Below are positions 18,693 through 27,383 of a DNA stretch of 64,000 bases, in pieces. This DNA comes from Celeribacter baekdonensis (GTDB lineage: Bacteria > Pseudomonadota > Alphaproteobacteria > Rhodobacterales > Rhodobacteraceae): assembly GCF_003047105.1 (NCBI RefSeq), contig NZ_CP028475.1, forward strand, positions 2,170,001-2,234,000, read 5' to 3'. The notes beneath the pieces were generated by a model. That model worked only from the letters and a program-made list of their open reading frames with translations, did not search any database and was not told the origin of the DNA. The position numbers and the translations under genes were made by a program. The number at the start of each line of letters is the position of its first letter. Position 1 is the first letter of the stretch.

Positions 18693-18720
18693 GCGGGCCG
18701 GAACCGTTGTCCCGGCCCGC
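18693..18720 (-). promoter_or_regulatory. Hairpin between ehuB and ehuC
   Basis: GCGGGCCGG and CCGGCCCGC make a perfect 9-pair stem around a 10-base loop, 36 bases downstream of the ehuB stop. No U tract follows, so an mRNA-stabilising or attenuating role between the binding protein and the membrane components is more likely than full termination. Confidence 0.6.
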
Positions 18721-18755
18721 TTCAATCACTTGGATGGATCGAAGCGCACGTCAGT

Positions 18756-19598
18756 TCACTTCATGGTGCAAACATCGGCGGTTTTCATCTCGCCGGGCAG
18801 GTTGCCTTTGGAATAGCCATAGGCCGACACCGCTTCCATCATCGCATCAGAGCCAAGGTATTCGGCTTGGGCTGCGTTGAATTTTTCAACGAAATCCGCG
18901 TCCTCATCCCGAAAACCGATGCCGACCCAGTTTTGGGTCCAATCGGGGAGTTGGCTCACGTCAGACACTTCGACATCGCCACCCGATTGTTCGGCCAGAT
19001 TGAGCGCAGTGAAATAGGTCACCCCACCGGCATCGGCACGTCCTGCGCGCACAGCGGCGAGAATTTCGGTCGGGCCGGGGACGGTCATGACCTTGTCGTC
19101 ATCGACGCCACCGCGTTCTGCCGCTTCGATTTGGTTATAGCCCGCGCCAGTCACGAAAATCGCGTCTTTTTCGGCAAGCTGTTCGTAGTTGTTGAGGTCT
19201 TTGGGGTTGCCTGCGGGCACGATAAAAGCATCGCCCACTTTGGCCATTGGTTCGGAGAACGTCATGTTTTCGCAGCGCGAGCCAAGAATATACATCCCGC
19301 CCGTCACGATGTCGAAACGACCGGCGTTGAGGCCGGGGATGAGGCCACCCCATTCGGTGACGACCGGTTCAATGTTGTCATAGCCCATCGTTTCAAGCAC
19401 GCCGATGACATAGGCATTCACAAACCCCTCGGCAGCGCCGTCTTCGCCCGGATAGGCCCAAGGCACTTCGTTGGCAAAGCCGATGCGGATCGGATCACCG
19501 TCTGCGATCCGGTCACTCAACGTCCCGGCCATGAGGGCCGTCGCGCTGACGCCCAGCGTGAGGCCCGCAGCAGCAGCGGTTTTAAGGATACGTTTCAT
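18756..19598 (-). CDS. ehuB: Ectoine/hydroxyectoine-binding protein
   Basis: A 280-residue periplasmic protein with a signal peptide (MKRILKTAAAAGLTLGVSATALMAG). Mature features match EhuB: IGFANEVPWAY, GLIPGLNAGRFDIVTGGMYILGSRCENMTFSEPMAKVGDAF and GAGYNQIEAAERGGV. EhuB binds ectoine through aromatic side chains, and Phe/Trp residues are present in the corresponding N-terminal strand and loop. It is the first gene of the leftward operon, preceded by the divergent control region shared with doeA. Confidence 0.88.
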   Translation of the reverse strand: MKRILKTAAAAGLTLGVSATALMAGTLSDRIADGDPIRIGFANEVPWAYPGEDGAAEGFVNAYVIGVLETMGYDNIEPVVTEWGGLIPGLNAGRFDIVTGGMYILGSRCENMTFSEPMAKVGDAFIVPAGNPKDLNNYEQLAEKDAIFVTGAGYNQIEAAERGGVDDDKVMTVPGPTEILAAVRAGRADAGGVTYFTALNLAEQSGGDVEVSDVSQLPDWTQNWVGIGFRDEDADFVEKFNAAQAEYLGSDAMMEAVSAYGYSKGNLPGEMKTADVCTMK

Positions 19599-19779
19599 AG
19601 GTCACTCCCGATTATTTTCATTGACGAGGAAACTGAGCTTCCCTCAACTGATGTATACAACATTAGGCGAATCGCCCAAGTGTCAAGGAAAACAGGCCAA
19701 AAACATCCTTATTTTTCGGCTTTACAAGTGAATACGCCCGATAGAATCGCACAAGATGTGCACAATAAGCGAGAATTGC
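19599..19779. promoter_or_regulatory. Divergent ehuB-doeA control region with a GntR-like operator
   Basis: This 181-base gap carries promoters for both arms of the ectoine cluster. Bases 19652-19659 read TGTATACA, a perfect palindrome inside ATGTATACAACAT. Operators with a TGTATACA core are common for GntR regulators of the FadR/VanR type, and a gene of that type is the third gene of the rightward arm (22117). The region is more AT-rich than its surroundings. Exact -35/-10 boxes could not be assigned with confidence. Confidence 0.55.
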
Positions 19780-20964
19780 ATGCCTATTGAGAACGCTCCC
19801 TTCTCCCGCGCCGAATATGATCGGCGCATCCAACTGACCCGCGAAGCGATGAGCGCCGCCGGAATAGACGTCCTGTTTGTGACCAATCCGTCAAACCAGA
19901 ACTGGCTCACCGGGTATGACGGCTGGTCCTTTTATGTGCATCAAGGCGTGATTTTGAGCCTTGAGGGCGATCCGATTTGGTGGGGCCGAATGCAAGACGC
20001 CAATGGCGCCAAGCGTACCGTTTGGATGGAAGACGAGAACATCCTTCACTACGCGGATCGCTATATTCAGGCCACCGACATTCACCCGATGGAAGACCTC
20101 GCCTCGCATCTGCGGATCATGGGATATGGCGACAAACGCATTGGGATCGAGATGGAGACCTACTACTTCACCGCCCGCGCCTTTGCCGTTTTGGCGCAGG
20201 GATTGCCCGAGGCCGAATTGATCGACGCCTCAACATTGGTGAATTGGAACCGGCTGATCAAATCCAGTGAGGAATTGAATTTCATGCGCCGCGCCGCACG
20301 CATTTCCGAGCTGGTGATTGAGCGCGCGATTGAATTGGCCGAACCAGGCATGCGCAAACACGACCTTGTCGGTGAGATGTTCAAAACCTCGGTTCAGGGC
20401 GAGGATGACAGTTGGGGCGACTACCCGGCGATCGTGCCGCTTTTGCCCTCGGGCGCGGATGCTTCTGCGCCGCATTTGACATGGAACGGCGAGGCGTTAA
20501 AGCGGGGTGAGGCAACGTTTATCGAACAATCCGGCTGTTACCGCCGCTACCACGCACCGCTCTGCCGGACGATCTTTTTTGGCAAACCACCGCGTTTTAT
20601 GAGCGACGCGGCTCAGGCCCTGACCGAAGGGTTGAACGCCGGGATCGAGGTGGCGCGCCCCGGCAACCGGGCCTGTGACATTGCCCGCGCATTGGATGCG
20701 GAACTGATCAAAGTCGGGATCGAACGCCCGAACCGTTGTGGCTATGCCGTTGGCCTGTCCTACCCGCCGGATTGGGGCGAACATACAGTGTCCCTGCGCG
20801 CCTCAGATGAGACGGTTTTGGAGCCGGGCATGACCTTTCATTTTATGCCGGGTCTGTGGATGGATGGCTGGGGCATGGAGACGACGGAGACGATCCTGAT
20901 CCGCGAAGACGGGCCAGCCGAGCCGTTGTGCAACGTGCCGCGCAAGCTGTTTGTGAAGGACTGA
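19780..20964 (+). CDS. doeA: Ectoine hydrolase (M24 family)
   Basis: A 394-residue pita-bread-fold (M24 aminopeptidase-like) protein. ATG 19780 follows GCGAGAA; an in-frame ATG further upstream is not preferred. Diagnostic DoeA stretches are LFVTNPSNQNWLTGYDGWSFYVHQGV, PIWWGRMQDANGAKRTVWM, and GYAVGLSYPPDWGEHTVSLR near residue 325. DoeA opens the ectoine ring to N-acetyl-diaminobutyrate isomers. It is the first gene of the rightward arm, two bases before the deacetylase gene. Confidence 0.92.
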   Translation: MPIENAPFSRAEYDRRIQLTREAMSAAGIDVLFVTNPSNQNWLTGYDGWSFYVHQGVILSLEGDPIWWGRMQDANGAKRTVWMEDENILHYADRYIQATDIHPMEDLASHLRIMGYGDKRIGIEMETYYFTARAFAVLAQGLPEAELIDASTLVNWNRLIKSSEELNFMRRAARISELVIERAIELAEPGMRKHDLVGEMFKTSVQGEDDSWGDYPAIVPLLPSGADASAPHLTWNGEALKRGEATFIEQSGCYRRYHAPLCRTIFFGKPPRFMSDAAQALTEGLNAGIEVARPGNRACDIARALDAELIKVGIERPNRCGYAVGLSYPPDWGEHTVSLRASDETVLEPGMTFHFMPGLWMDGWGMETTETILIREDGPAEPLCNVPRKLFVKD

Positions 20965-20966
20965 TC

Positions 20967-22139
20967 ATGTCCGATCTCGACCGCTGCCAAAGCATTTTGG
21001 CCGATCTCATCGCCTTTCCCTCGGTGTCCTCGATGACCAACTTGCCCGTGATCCACTATGTCGCGGACAGGTTGGAGCGTGCGGGCGCACGGGTTGAGGT
21101 GCTCACTGACACCAGCGGCACCAAGGCCAATCTGTTTGCCACACTCGGGCCGGAACGCGCGGGCGGGCTGGTCCTGTCCGGGCACACCGATGTGGTGCCG
21201 GTGGCGGATCAACCGTGGACGACAGACCCATTTGAAATGGTGGAACGCGACGGCAAGCTTTATGGTCGTGGCACCTGCGACATGAAGGGGTTTATTGCCA
21301 CCTGCCTGACCAAAATAGACGCGCTCAAAACGGCGGCGCACACCCGCCCAATCCATTTCGCTTTTACCCATGACGAAGAGGTCGGATGTTTGGGCGCGCG
21401 CGATCTTGTCGAGGGGCTCAAGGCCCGCGACATCCGCCCCGCGATGGCGCTGATTGGTGAGCCGACGCAGATGCGGGTGATTGAAGGGCACAAAGGCTGT
21501 TGCGAATATACCGTGACCTTTACAGGGGCGGAGGGGCATGGATCGGCCCCGGAGAAAGGTGTCAACGCGGTCGAATATGCGGCACGTTACATCAACCGTT
21601 TGCTGGTGTTGCGACAGGCTTTGATCGAGCGCTGTCCACCGGGATCGCGGTTTGATCCACCTTACACGACGATCAACATCGGCGGCCTTAACGGCGGGCA
21701 TGCCCATAATGTCATCGCAGGCAAAGCCACGTTAGAATGGGAAATGCGGCCAATCGGATCAGAGGATTTCGATCTGGTTCAGCGCGATCTGGCGCAGTAT
21801 GTCGGCGACGTGTTGTTGCCGGACATGCGCGCTGTGGCGCCACAGGCCGAGATCACCACCGAGGTGATTGGCGAGGTTGCGGGCCTCACGCCCATGGACG
21901 AAAACGCTGCGCGCGATCTTGTGTTTCGCCTCACCGGCGCCAACACCGCCGATGTTGTGCCGTTCGGAACCGAAGCCGGGCTTTTTCAAGAGATCGGCAT
22001 GAGCGCGGTGATTTGTGGCCCCGGCTCCATTGACCAAGCCCATAAGCCCGACGAATATGTTGAACGCGATCAGCTTTGCCAAGCGATGGAGATGCTGGAT
22101 CGACTTGGGGAGACCTATGGCAAACACGACAGAAACTGA
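20967..22139 (+). CDS. M20-family deacetylase in the DoeB position (ArgE-like)
   Basis: A 390-residue metallopeptidase-family amidohydrolase very like acetylornithine deacetylase. Metal ligands and catalytic Asp lie in LSGHTDVVP, the bridging Asp in YGRGTCDMKGF, and the catalytic Glu pair in HDEEVGCLGA. IGEPTQMRVIEGHKG and GHGSAPEKGVNAVEYA are typical ArgE text, and the dimerisation domain follows. GAAGGA precedes ATG 20967. By position it should remove acetate from N-acetyl-2,4-diaminobutyrate, a reaction chemically close to that of ArgE. The usual DoeB/EutE belongs, as I recall, to an AstE/aspartoacylase-like family, so this looks like a non-orthologous replacement (sometimes labelled DoeB2). 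Confidence 0.85.
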   Translation: MSDLDRCQSILADLIAFPSVSSMTNLPVIHYVADRLERAGARVEVLTDTSGTKANLFATLGPERAGGLVLSGHTDVVPVADQPWTTDPFEMVERDGKLYGRGTCDMKGFIATCLTKIDALKTAAHTRPIHFAFTHDEEVGCLGARDLVEGLKARDIRPAMALIGEPTQMRVIEGHKGCCEYTVTFTGAEGHGSAPEKGVNAVEYAARYINRLLVLRQALIERCPPGSRFDPPYTTINIGGLNGGHAHNVIAGKATLEWEMRPIGSEDFDLVQRDLAQYVGDVLLPDMRAVAPQAEITTEVIGEVAGLTPMDENAARDLVFRLTGANTADVVPFGTEAGLFQEIGMSAVICGPGSIDQAHKPDEYVERDQLCQAMEMLDRLGETYGKHDRN

Positions 22140-22809
22140 ACCGATGGACATGATGCCCGAGCCGTTGCGTGCCCGCGAACGTGCAGAGCGCATCCATGCG
22201 GACATCCGCAGCCGCATTTGCATGCTGGACTATCCGCCGGGCATGAAGCTTTCGGAAACGGCGCTGGCCGCCGAATTGGGCATTTCGCGCACCCCCATTC
22301 GTCGCGTTTTGGCGCGTCTTGAGGATGAGGGGCTTGTGACCTCCGTTCATGGCGTCGGCACCATGGTCACCAACGTCGATTACAGCGAAATGTCGCAAGT
22401 CTACCGGCTGCGCAAAGAATTGGTGTTGCTGCAAACCTCACTTGATCCGGTCCAACCTGACGCTGCGTTTTTGCAACGGTTCCGGGCCCTGCATGCCCGC
22501 GCCGAGGGGCTCAAATCCGCCCCTTCTGCGCGCGACTTTTCGCTGCTGGACCAAGACACGTTTTTGACCTTGTTGGATCTCACATCCAACGCCCCGCTGC
22601 GGACGATGGCGGAACGGCTGTATTTCCGCACCGCCCGCATTTGGCTACAACAGGTGACCAGTTCGCATATTGATTTGATGCAGGAAATTGGCATTTACGC
22701 CCGAGAACTCCAAGACATTCTGGGCGCACTTGAGCTTGGCGATCTGGATGCGGTCGGCCATATCCGCCGCGGCCATATCTCGATGAGCTTTGCCCGGATG
22801 CGGGTGTAA
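22117..22809 (+). CDS. GntR-family regulator of the ectoine cluster
   Basis: A 230-residue GntR protein. It begins inside the 3' end of the deacetylase gene at ATG 22117 with GGGGAG upstream. The winged helix (AERIHADIRSRICMLDYPPGMKLSETALAAELGISRTPIRRVLARLEDEGLVTSV) is near residues 18-75, and an all-helical FCD-type effector domain follows. Cotranscription with doeA and the deacetylase gene and the TGTATACA palindrome at 19652 suggest that it regulates the ectoine genes. That would be notable because the known ectoine regulator, EnuR, is a MocR-type protein rather than this type. Confidence 0.87.
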   Translation: MANTTETEPMDMMPEPLRARERAERIHADIRSRICMLDYPPGMKLSETALAAELGISRTPIRRVLARLEDEGLVTSVHGVGTMVTNVDYSEMSQVYRLRKELVLLQTSLDPVQPDAAFLQRFRALHARAEGLKSAPSARDFSLLDQDTFLTLLDLTSNAPLRTMAERLYFRTARIWLQQVTSSHIDLMQEIGIYARELQDILGALELGDLDAVGHIRRGHISMSFARMRV

Positions 22810-22843
22810 CGCGCCCTTGCGTGCAGCAATGGTCACTTTGGAT

Positions 22844-24186
22844 TCAAAAGGCGTGTCCCTTCGATGCGGCACGGATCGCGTCGGCAACGGTGCTCAGAAT
22901 GGGGCCGAGCTCCGCCTTGGGCACACCGCCGAAGGCCAATCGCAGCGCCTGAGGTGTCGCAATCGTTGTCGCAAAAGAGTCAGCGCCGGACACGGAGAGG
23001 CCTTGTTGCTTCAAGCCCGTGACAATGGGCGCAGCCCGGGCACCCTGCGCCAGCGGCACCCATGCGAATCCCGCATTGGGATGTGAGAGGATCGGCAGAT
23101 CACCAAACGCGTCGCGGCACATCTTTTGGCGCTCACAGCCATCGCGCCGTCGCACGGCCTCGGATCGGCCTAATGTACCGTCCTCAATCCAGCCCGTCAC
23201 AAGGCTCGAAATCAACGCCGGAGCATTCCATGTCGTGGCTCTGATCGCTTCGATCAACCCGTCGCGGTGCCGATCTGAGGCAATCACATAGCCCAAGCGC
23301 AGCCCGGTCGCGAGACTCTTGGAAAAGCCCCCGACATGGACCGTCCGCTCGGGGGCCAGCGTGAGGAAACTCGGCGGGGCATCCCTGTCCAAAAAGGCGT
23401 AGGCCGCATCTTCAATGATCATAAGATCATGTCGCCGGGCCACATCACTCAACTGCCGCCGCGTTGTCTCGTCCATCACCGCGCCAAGCGGGTTGTGCAC
23501 GGTCGGCATGAGATAAACCGCGCGGAGCTTTCGCGTCCGACAGCGCTGGTCTAGCTCGTCAGGGCACATCACAGCCCGCTTGCCCGCGACGGGCACAAGA
23601 TCAAGCCCCTGCAACGCCGCCACGGATTTGAAACCCGGATATGTCAGCTCATCCACGGCGACCGCGTCACCACGGCTGAGCAGCCCAAACCCGATCATCG
23701 CCAATCCATGCTGCCCCCCGATGTCACCAAAAGACGTTCTGGATCAATCACCCCATGGGTTTGAGAGAGGTATGTGGCGATGATTTTACGTTCATGGCGG
23801 CGTCCGCCATGGGGCTGGTAGCGCAGCATCGCTTCGAGATCGCCCGCCACCGCCAACCGCCGCAACCCTGCACGCAAAATGTCGGGATCGCCGGCATCTC
23901 CCGGCATATTGAACACCAGATCAACCAACCCATCCGGTGCGCTCTGGCGCAGGCCAAGCGTCACAGGCACGCCAAGGTCACGCACAAAGGTCCCACGCCC
24001 CGCCTCGCCCACGACCAGGCCTCTGCGTTCCAGTTCACGGTATGTGCGCGTTGCGGTCGCCAAGGCGATACCAAATTTTTCTGCAAAAGCGCGATGCGTC
24101 GGCAGTTTGGTGCCGGGTGCCAATCGTCCCTCTTGGATCGACGCGCCAATCACATCAGCAAGGCGTATATATCGGGCTTTGGTCAT
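22844..24186 (-). pseudogene. MocR/GabR-type regulator, frameshifted
   Basis: Two leftward frames join into one PLP-dependent GntR regulator. 24186 to about 23710 encodes the winged helix (YIRLADVIGASIQEGRLAPGTKLPTHRAFAEKFGIALATATRTYRELERRGLVV) and the start of the aminotransferase-like domain. 23704 to 22844 encodes the rest, including HNPLGAVMD, IIEDAAYAFLD and the PLP-Lys region VGGFSKSLATGLRLGYV. At 23712-23717 the coding strand has six G; seven would restore the expected SGGQHGLAM across the junction. One missing base in a homopolymer fits either a real lesion or a sequencing error. It is divergent from an MFS gene, its likely target. Confidence 0.85.
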
Positions 24187-24274
24187 GGCTGCGCTGTACC
24201 TAGTACAATTGAAAAATTGTCATATAAAAAACCTTCTGGCATTCCCCTCTAAAGTCAACCGTCGAGGTGCCCTT
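24187..24274. promoter_or_regulatory. Divergent MocR-MFS promoter with two overlapping palindromes
   Basis: TGTAC-CTA-GTACA occupies 24195-24207 and ACAATT-GAAA-AATTGT occupies 24205-24220; both have perfect arms and they share three bases. CATATAAAA follows and could serve as a -10 region toward the MFS gene. The arrangement suits control of the exporter by the neighbouring MocR protein. Confidence 0.5.
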
Positions 24275-25426
24275 ATGCCCAGAATCCTGTCCGTTTCCTT
24301 GCTTGCACTTGCCCTGTTCACGGTCACCTTTGCCGTCAACCTTCAGGCTCCGCTTTACGATGTCTACGCCTCTAAAAGTGATGTCGGGGCGATGGCAGTG
24401 ACAGTTGCCTTTGCGGCCTATGTCGGGGGCCTCATGCCGACGTTACTTTTGCTTGGCGGCGTATCAGACCGCATCGGGCGACGGCTGCCGCTTGCTCTGG
24501 CTTTGGTGATCGGAACGGTCGCGACGGCGCTGTTGGTCCTGCGTCCGGTCTGGACAAGCCTCGTCATCGCGCGGGCCTTGCTTGGCATTGGGACAGGCCT
24601 CGCAACCCCGGCGGGAACGGCCTATATGGCAGAAATTCTGGGGGAAACCCGCACCCGCAGTGCCGCTTTGATCGTCACATCTGCCACGTCGCTCGGGTTT
24701 GGCGGCGGGGCTTTGGCGACAGGCGTGAGCCTTGGCCTCCAAGGCCCAACGCTTTTGCCTGCCAGTTTTGTTGTGTTCTTTTTGGCCGCCCCGCTTTTGG
24801 CCCTCATCGCCTTTTGCCTGCCCAAGCTGGATCATCCGCAGGCGATCTCGATTGTGCGTTTGCCCGTCTTTCCCGCAGGGACATGGATGTTTGGTGCAGC
24901 CATGGCATTGGCATGGTCGACCACCGGCATGACGATCGCAGTCGTGCCATTGGAACTTGCTGCAAATGATTTGGGGGGCTGGACCGGACTTGTGATTTTC
25001 TTAGCGATTTTCGTGGGATTTCTGTGTCAGCCTCTCGCCCGGCGCATGTCCAACACCTCAGCACTTGCCCTTGGGTTCATCCTTATCCCGCTGGGCTTCG
25101 TCGTGCTTCTGATGGGTGTTTGGCTCAAAATCTTGGTCTTGGTGCTGCTCGGCACCTGTATCACCAGCGCCGCGAGCTATGGTTTCACCTATCTCGCGTC
25201 CCTGGCCGAGGTTTCGTTACGCGCGCCAAATGAACGGGCACGGGCAACGGCCGGTTTGTTCGTCTACGCCTATTTGGGCTTCTCGATCCCGGTGATCGCC
25301 AGCGGGGGCCTCGCGGACTTGTTGGGTTTGCTGCCTGCTATGATCGCTTTTGGGGCGGGACAGCTTGCCGTCACACTCGGCATCCTGCGCCTCTGGAAAC
25401 GGCGGTCTGCCTACAAACCGTCATGA
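24275..25426 (+). CDS. Major facilitator superfamily transporter
   Basis: A 383-residue membrane protein with about 12 hydrophobic helices. ATG 24275 follows GAGGTG; the longer open frame back to 23879 lies over the MocR gene and is not used. The MFS signature between helices 2 and 3 is visible as GGVSDRIGRRLPLALALVIG, and GIGTGLATPAGTAYMAEIL lies in helix 4. The substrate is unknown. Divergent pairing with a PLP-binding MocR regulator suggests an amine or amino-acid-like compound, or a drug-type efflux function. Confidence 0.85.
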   Translation: MPRILSVSLLALALFTVTFAVNLQAPLYDVYASKSDVGAMAVTVAFAAYVGGLMPTLLLLGGVSDRIGRRLPLALALVIGTVATALLVLRPVWTSLVIARALLGIGTGLATPAGTAYMAEILGETRTRSAALIVTSATSLGFGGGALATGVSLGLQGPTLLPASFVVFFLAAPLLALIAFCLPKLDHPQAISIVRLPVFPAGTWMFGAAMALAWSTTGMTIAVVPLELAANDLGGWTGLVIFLAIFVGFLCQPLARRMSNTSALALGFILIPLGFVVLLMGVWLKILVLVLLGTCITSAASYGFTYLASLAEVSLRAPNERARATAGLFVYAYLGFSIPVIASGGLADLLGLLPAMIAFGAGQLAVTLGILRLWKRRSAYKPS

Positions 25427-25462
25427 TTCAGTGCTGTTCGTGAACGGTGGCATTCACAAAAT

Positions 25463-25490
25463 AGACCGGACGCCCAAGCGCATCCGGTCT
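25463..25490. terminator. Hairpin between convergent MFS and TPP-enzyme genes
   Basis: AGACCGGA and TCCGGTCT pair perfectly around a 12-base loop, between the MFS stop (25426) and the leftward operon's last stop (25527). T-rich tails are weak, but the convergent position supports a shared terminator. Confidence 0.6.
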
Positions 25491-25526
25491 GTGTCATTGC
25501 GAAATGTAGACTCACAAAGCCAGCGC

Positions 25527-27299
25527 TCAGAGGTCCGGCGAAACCTTCCAGTCGCGCAGGCGGTAGACAGTGCCCGGACGCGGGAACGGCGTATCCGATT
25601 TCTCACGCAGGCGGCGTTTGAACGAATGGATCGGCGTTGCCCGATCATCAATGCGCACCTCGACCACCGAAGGCCCGTCATGGGCAAAGGCGCGATCCAA
25701 TGCCGGACCGATCTCGTCTGGTTTTTCAACATAGATGCCCAAAAGCCCAAGCGCCGCCGCTGCGCCCGCATAGCCGGGAACCGAGCTCTGACTTTCCAGA
25801 TCAACCGACTGGACGTTGTTGAAATACAGCTCCTGCCAGAGTTGAATCCAACCCAGTTTGCCGTTGTTGATCACCACGTTAACGACCTTTTGATTGTACT
25901 GGCACATGGTCGCCAACTCGCCGATCGTGTAGGAAAACGCGCCGTCGCCCGCGACCGTCACGATCCGCGCATTTGGCCGCACGGCTGCGGCGCCAATCGC
26001 CCCTGGCACGGCATAGCCCAAGCCCCCCTGCCCGCGCGCAAACAGGAACTGACGCCCCGGTTTTTTCGCCGGAATATAGCCGGAAATCCAACCCGCCGAA
26101 AACGAGGCATCGGAGACCACGATGTCATCCTCTTCAAGCCGTTTGGCGATCTCATTCATGATCCGGGGCGGTTGGATCGGCAGCATATCAGAGGCAATTT
26201 CGGCGGCTTTGTCGGCATCACAAACCGCTTTGACCTCGGAAATTCGGGCAAGCCACTCTTTGTGCTCAGGAATATCCCCCAAAGCAGTGCCAAGCGCCAA
26301 AACGGTCTCACGCACATCGCCCATCAGCGCCACGGTCGGGCGGAAGGTTCGGCCATGTTCGAGCGGGTCGAAGTCGATGGTGATGGTCGCCTGTTCCGGC
26401 AGCGGCAACGACCAGTTCATGCCGGTGTTTTGGCTGACTTTCGAACCACACCAAACCACCAAATCGGCCTCTTTGATCAGATCAATGGCCGCTTTCGACC
26501 CCAGAGGGTTGAGCACCCCCGCCGCATAATCGCGCGTCTCCGGCACCGAGCCCTTGCCCGAAAGGCTTGTCACCACGAGGCCATTAAACCTGTCGGCAAA
26601 TGCCGTGACGATCTCGGCAGCATCAGAGCCATGCACACCACCGCCACAGACCAGAGCCGGGCGTTTGGCCCGCTTGATTAACGCAGCGGCAGCGGCAATC
26701 TCGCCTGCGGGCGCACAGCTGCGCATATAGGGCATCTGGACCGAACGATCATCGACCTTGATTTTCAACAAATCCTCGTCCCAGTCCGCATCGAAAATAT
26801 CATGCGGGATGATCAGTGCCACGGGACCGGGGCGCGGCGAGGTGGCAACACGAAACGCGGTGCGGATCAATTCCGGCAAGGCCGCAACGGAGGGCACCAA
26901 ATAGGCCTCTTTCGAGCAGCTTTTGAAAAAGCTGAGCTGATCAAAGCCTTGGCTGGCGATGCCTTTTTCTTTCAGCGGCAACCAATCCAGCGGCAGCTCG
27001 CCGATGATCCCGATCATCGGGATTGAGGCATTGAGCGCCTCCAGGAACCCCGCAGGCAGCAGGTTCGCCCCCGGTCCCACCGTCACATCACAAATGCCGG
27101 GCTTGCCGGTCAGACGGGCATAGGCGTCGGCGGCATAGGCAGCATTGCGTTCGTCGCGCATCAGGATATGGCGAATACGATCGGTGCGGCGTGAAATACC
27201 ATCATGGAGCGCAGTGGTCTGTCCGCCGGGCATCCCGTAGACATATTCGACCCCGTATTGTGCGAGCATTTCAGCAATGAGGTCTCCGATATGAGCCAT
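25527..27299 (-). CDS. Thiamine-diphosphate enzyme of the acetolactate synthase family
   Basis: A 590-residue three-domain ThDP enzyme. ATG 27299 has AAAGGAAAA upstream. N-terminal Pyr domain: YGMPGGQTTALHDGI and the activating Glu in RDERNAAYAADAYARLTGKPG near residue 50. The middle domain contains ALVCGGGVHGSDAAEI. The C-terminal PP domain has the metal/ThDP motif GDGAFSYTIGELATM followed by NN about 25 residues later (VVINNGKLGW). It is the last gene of polyol unit 1, where such an enzyme could perform a carboligation or C-C cleavage of a ketose or 2-oxo acid. The specificity (acetolactate synthase, glyoxylate carboligase, sulphoacetaldehyde-type) cannot be told, and biosynthetic acetolactate synthase is unlikely in this context. 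Confidence 0.82.
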   Translation of the reverse strand: MAHIGDLIAEMLAQYGVEYVYGMPGGQTTALHDGISRRTDRIRHILMRDERNAAYAADAYARLTGKPGICDVTVGPGANLLPAGFLEALNASIPMIGIIGELPLDWLPLKEKGIASQGFDQLSFFKSCSKEAYLVPSVAALPELIRTAFRVATSPRPGPVALIIPHDIFDADWDEDLLKIKVDDRSVQMPYMRSCAPAGEIAAAAALIKRAKRPALVCGGGVHGSDAAEIVTAFADRFNGLVVTSLSGKGSVPETRDYAAGVLNPLGSKAAIDLIKEADLVVWCGSKVSQNTGMNWSLPLPEQATITIDFDPLEHGRTFRPTVALMGDVRETVLALGTALGDIPEHKEWLARISEVKAVCDADKAAEIASDMLPIQPPRIMNEIAKRLEEDDIVVSDASFSAGWISGYIPAKKPGRQFLFARGQGGLGYAVPGAIGAAAVRPNARIVTVAGDGAFSYTIGELATMCQYNQKVVNVVINNGKLGWIQLWQELYFNNVQSVDLESQSSVPGYAGAAAALGLLGIYVEKPDEIGPALDRAFAHDGPSVVEVRIDDRATPIHSFKRRLREKSDTPFPRPGTVYRLRDWKVSPDL

Positions 27300-27330
27300 G
27301 ATTTTTCCTTTCATTGGCAGTAGGATTCCG

Positions 27331-27353
27331 GGTCACAGCCGAGAGCTGTAACC
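27331..27353 (-). promoter_or_regulatory. Intercistronic hairpin before the TPP-enzyme gene
   Basis: GGTCACAGC and GCTGTAACC form a 9-base near-perfect inverted repeat (one mismatch) with a 5-base loop, in the 84-base gap between the FGGY kinase stop and the TPP-enzyme start. It may be a processing or attenuation site. Confidence 0.4.
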
Positions 27354-27383
27354 GAAAGTCGATAAAAATGAGATGTTTAGGCG

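Noticed and set aside
22844..24186. MocR gene as the ectoine regulator EnuR
   Set aside because: It is divergent from an MFS gene and convergent with the ectoine arm, so the MFS gene is the more likely target; the GntR gene inside the ectoine operon fits that role better. EnuR remains possible only by phylogeny.
25350..26681. 443-residue open frame opposite the TPP enzyme
   Set aside because: It overlaps a gene with clear catalytic motifs on the other strand, and the text is basic and His/Arg-rich with no recognisable domain. Similar long antisense frames opposite 8703-9884, 31250-32467 and 47234-48502 were rejected for the same reason.
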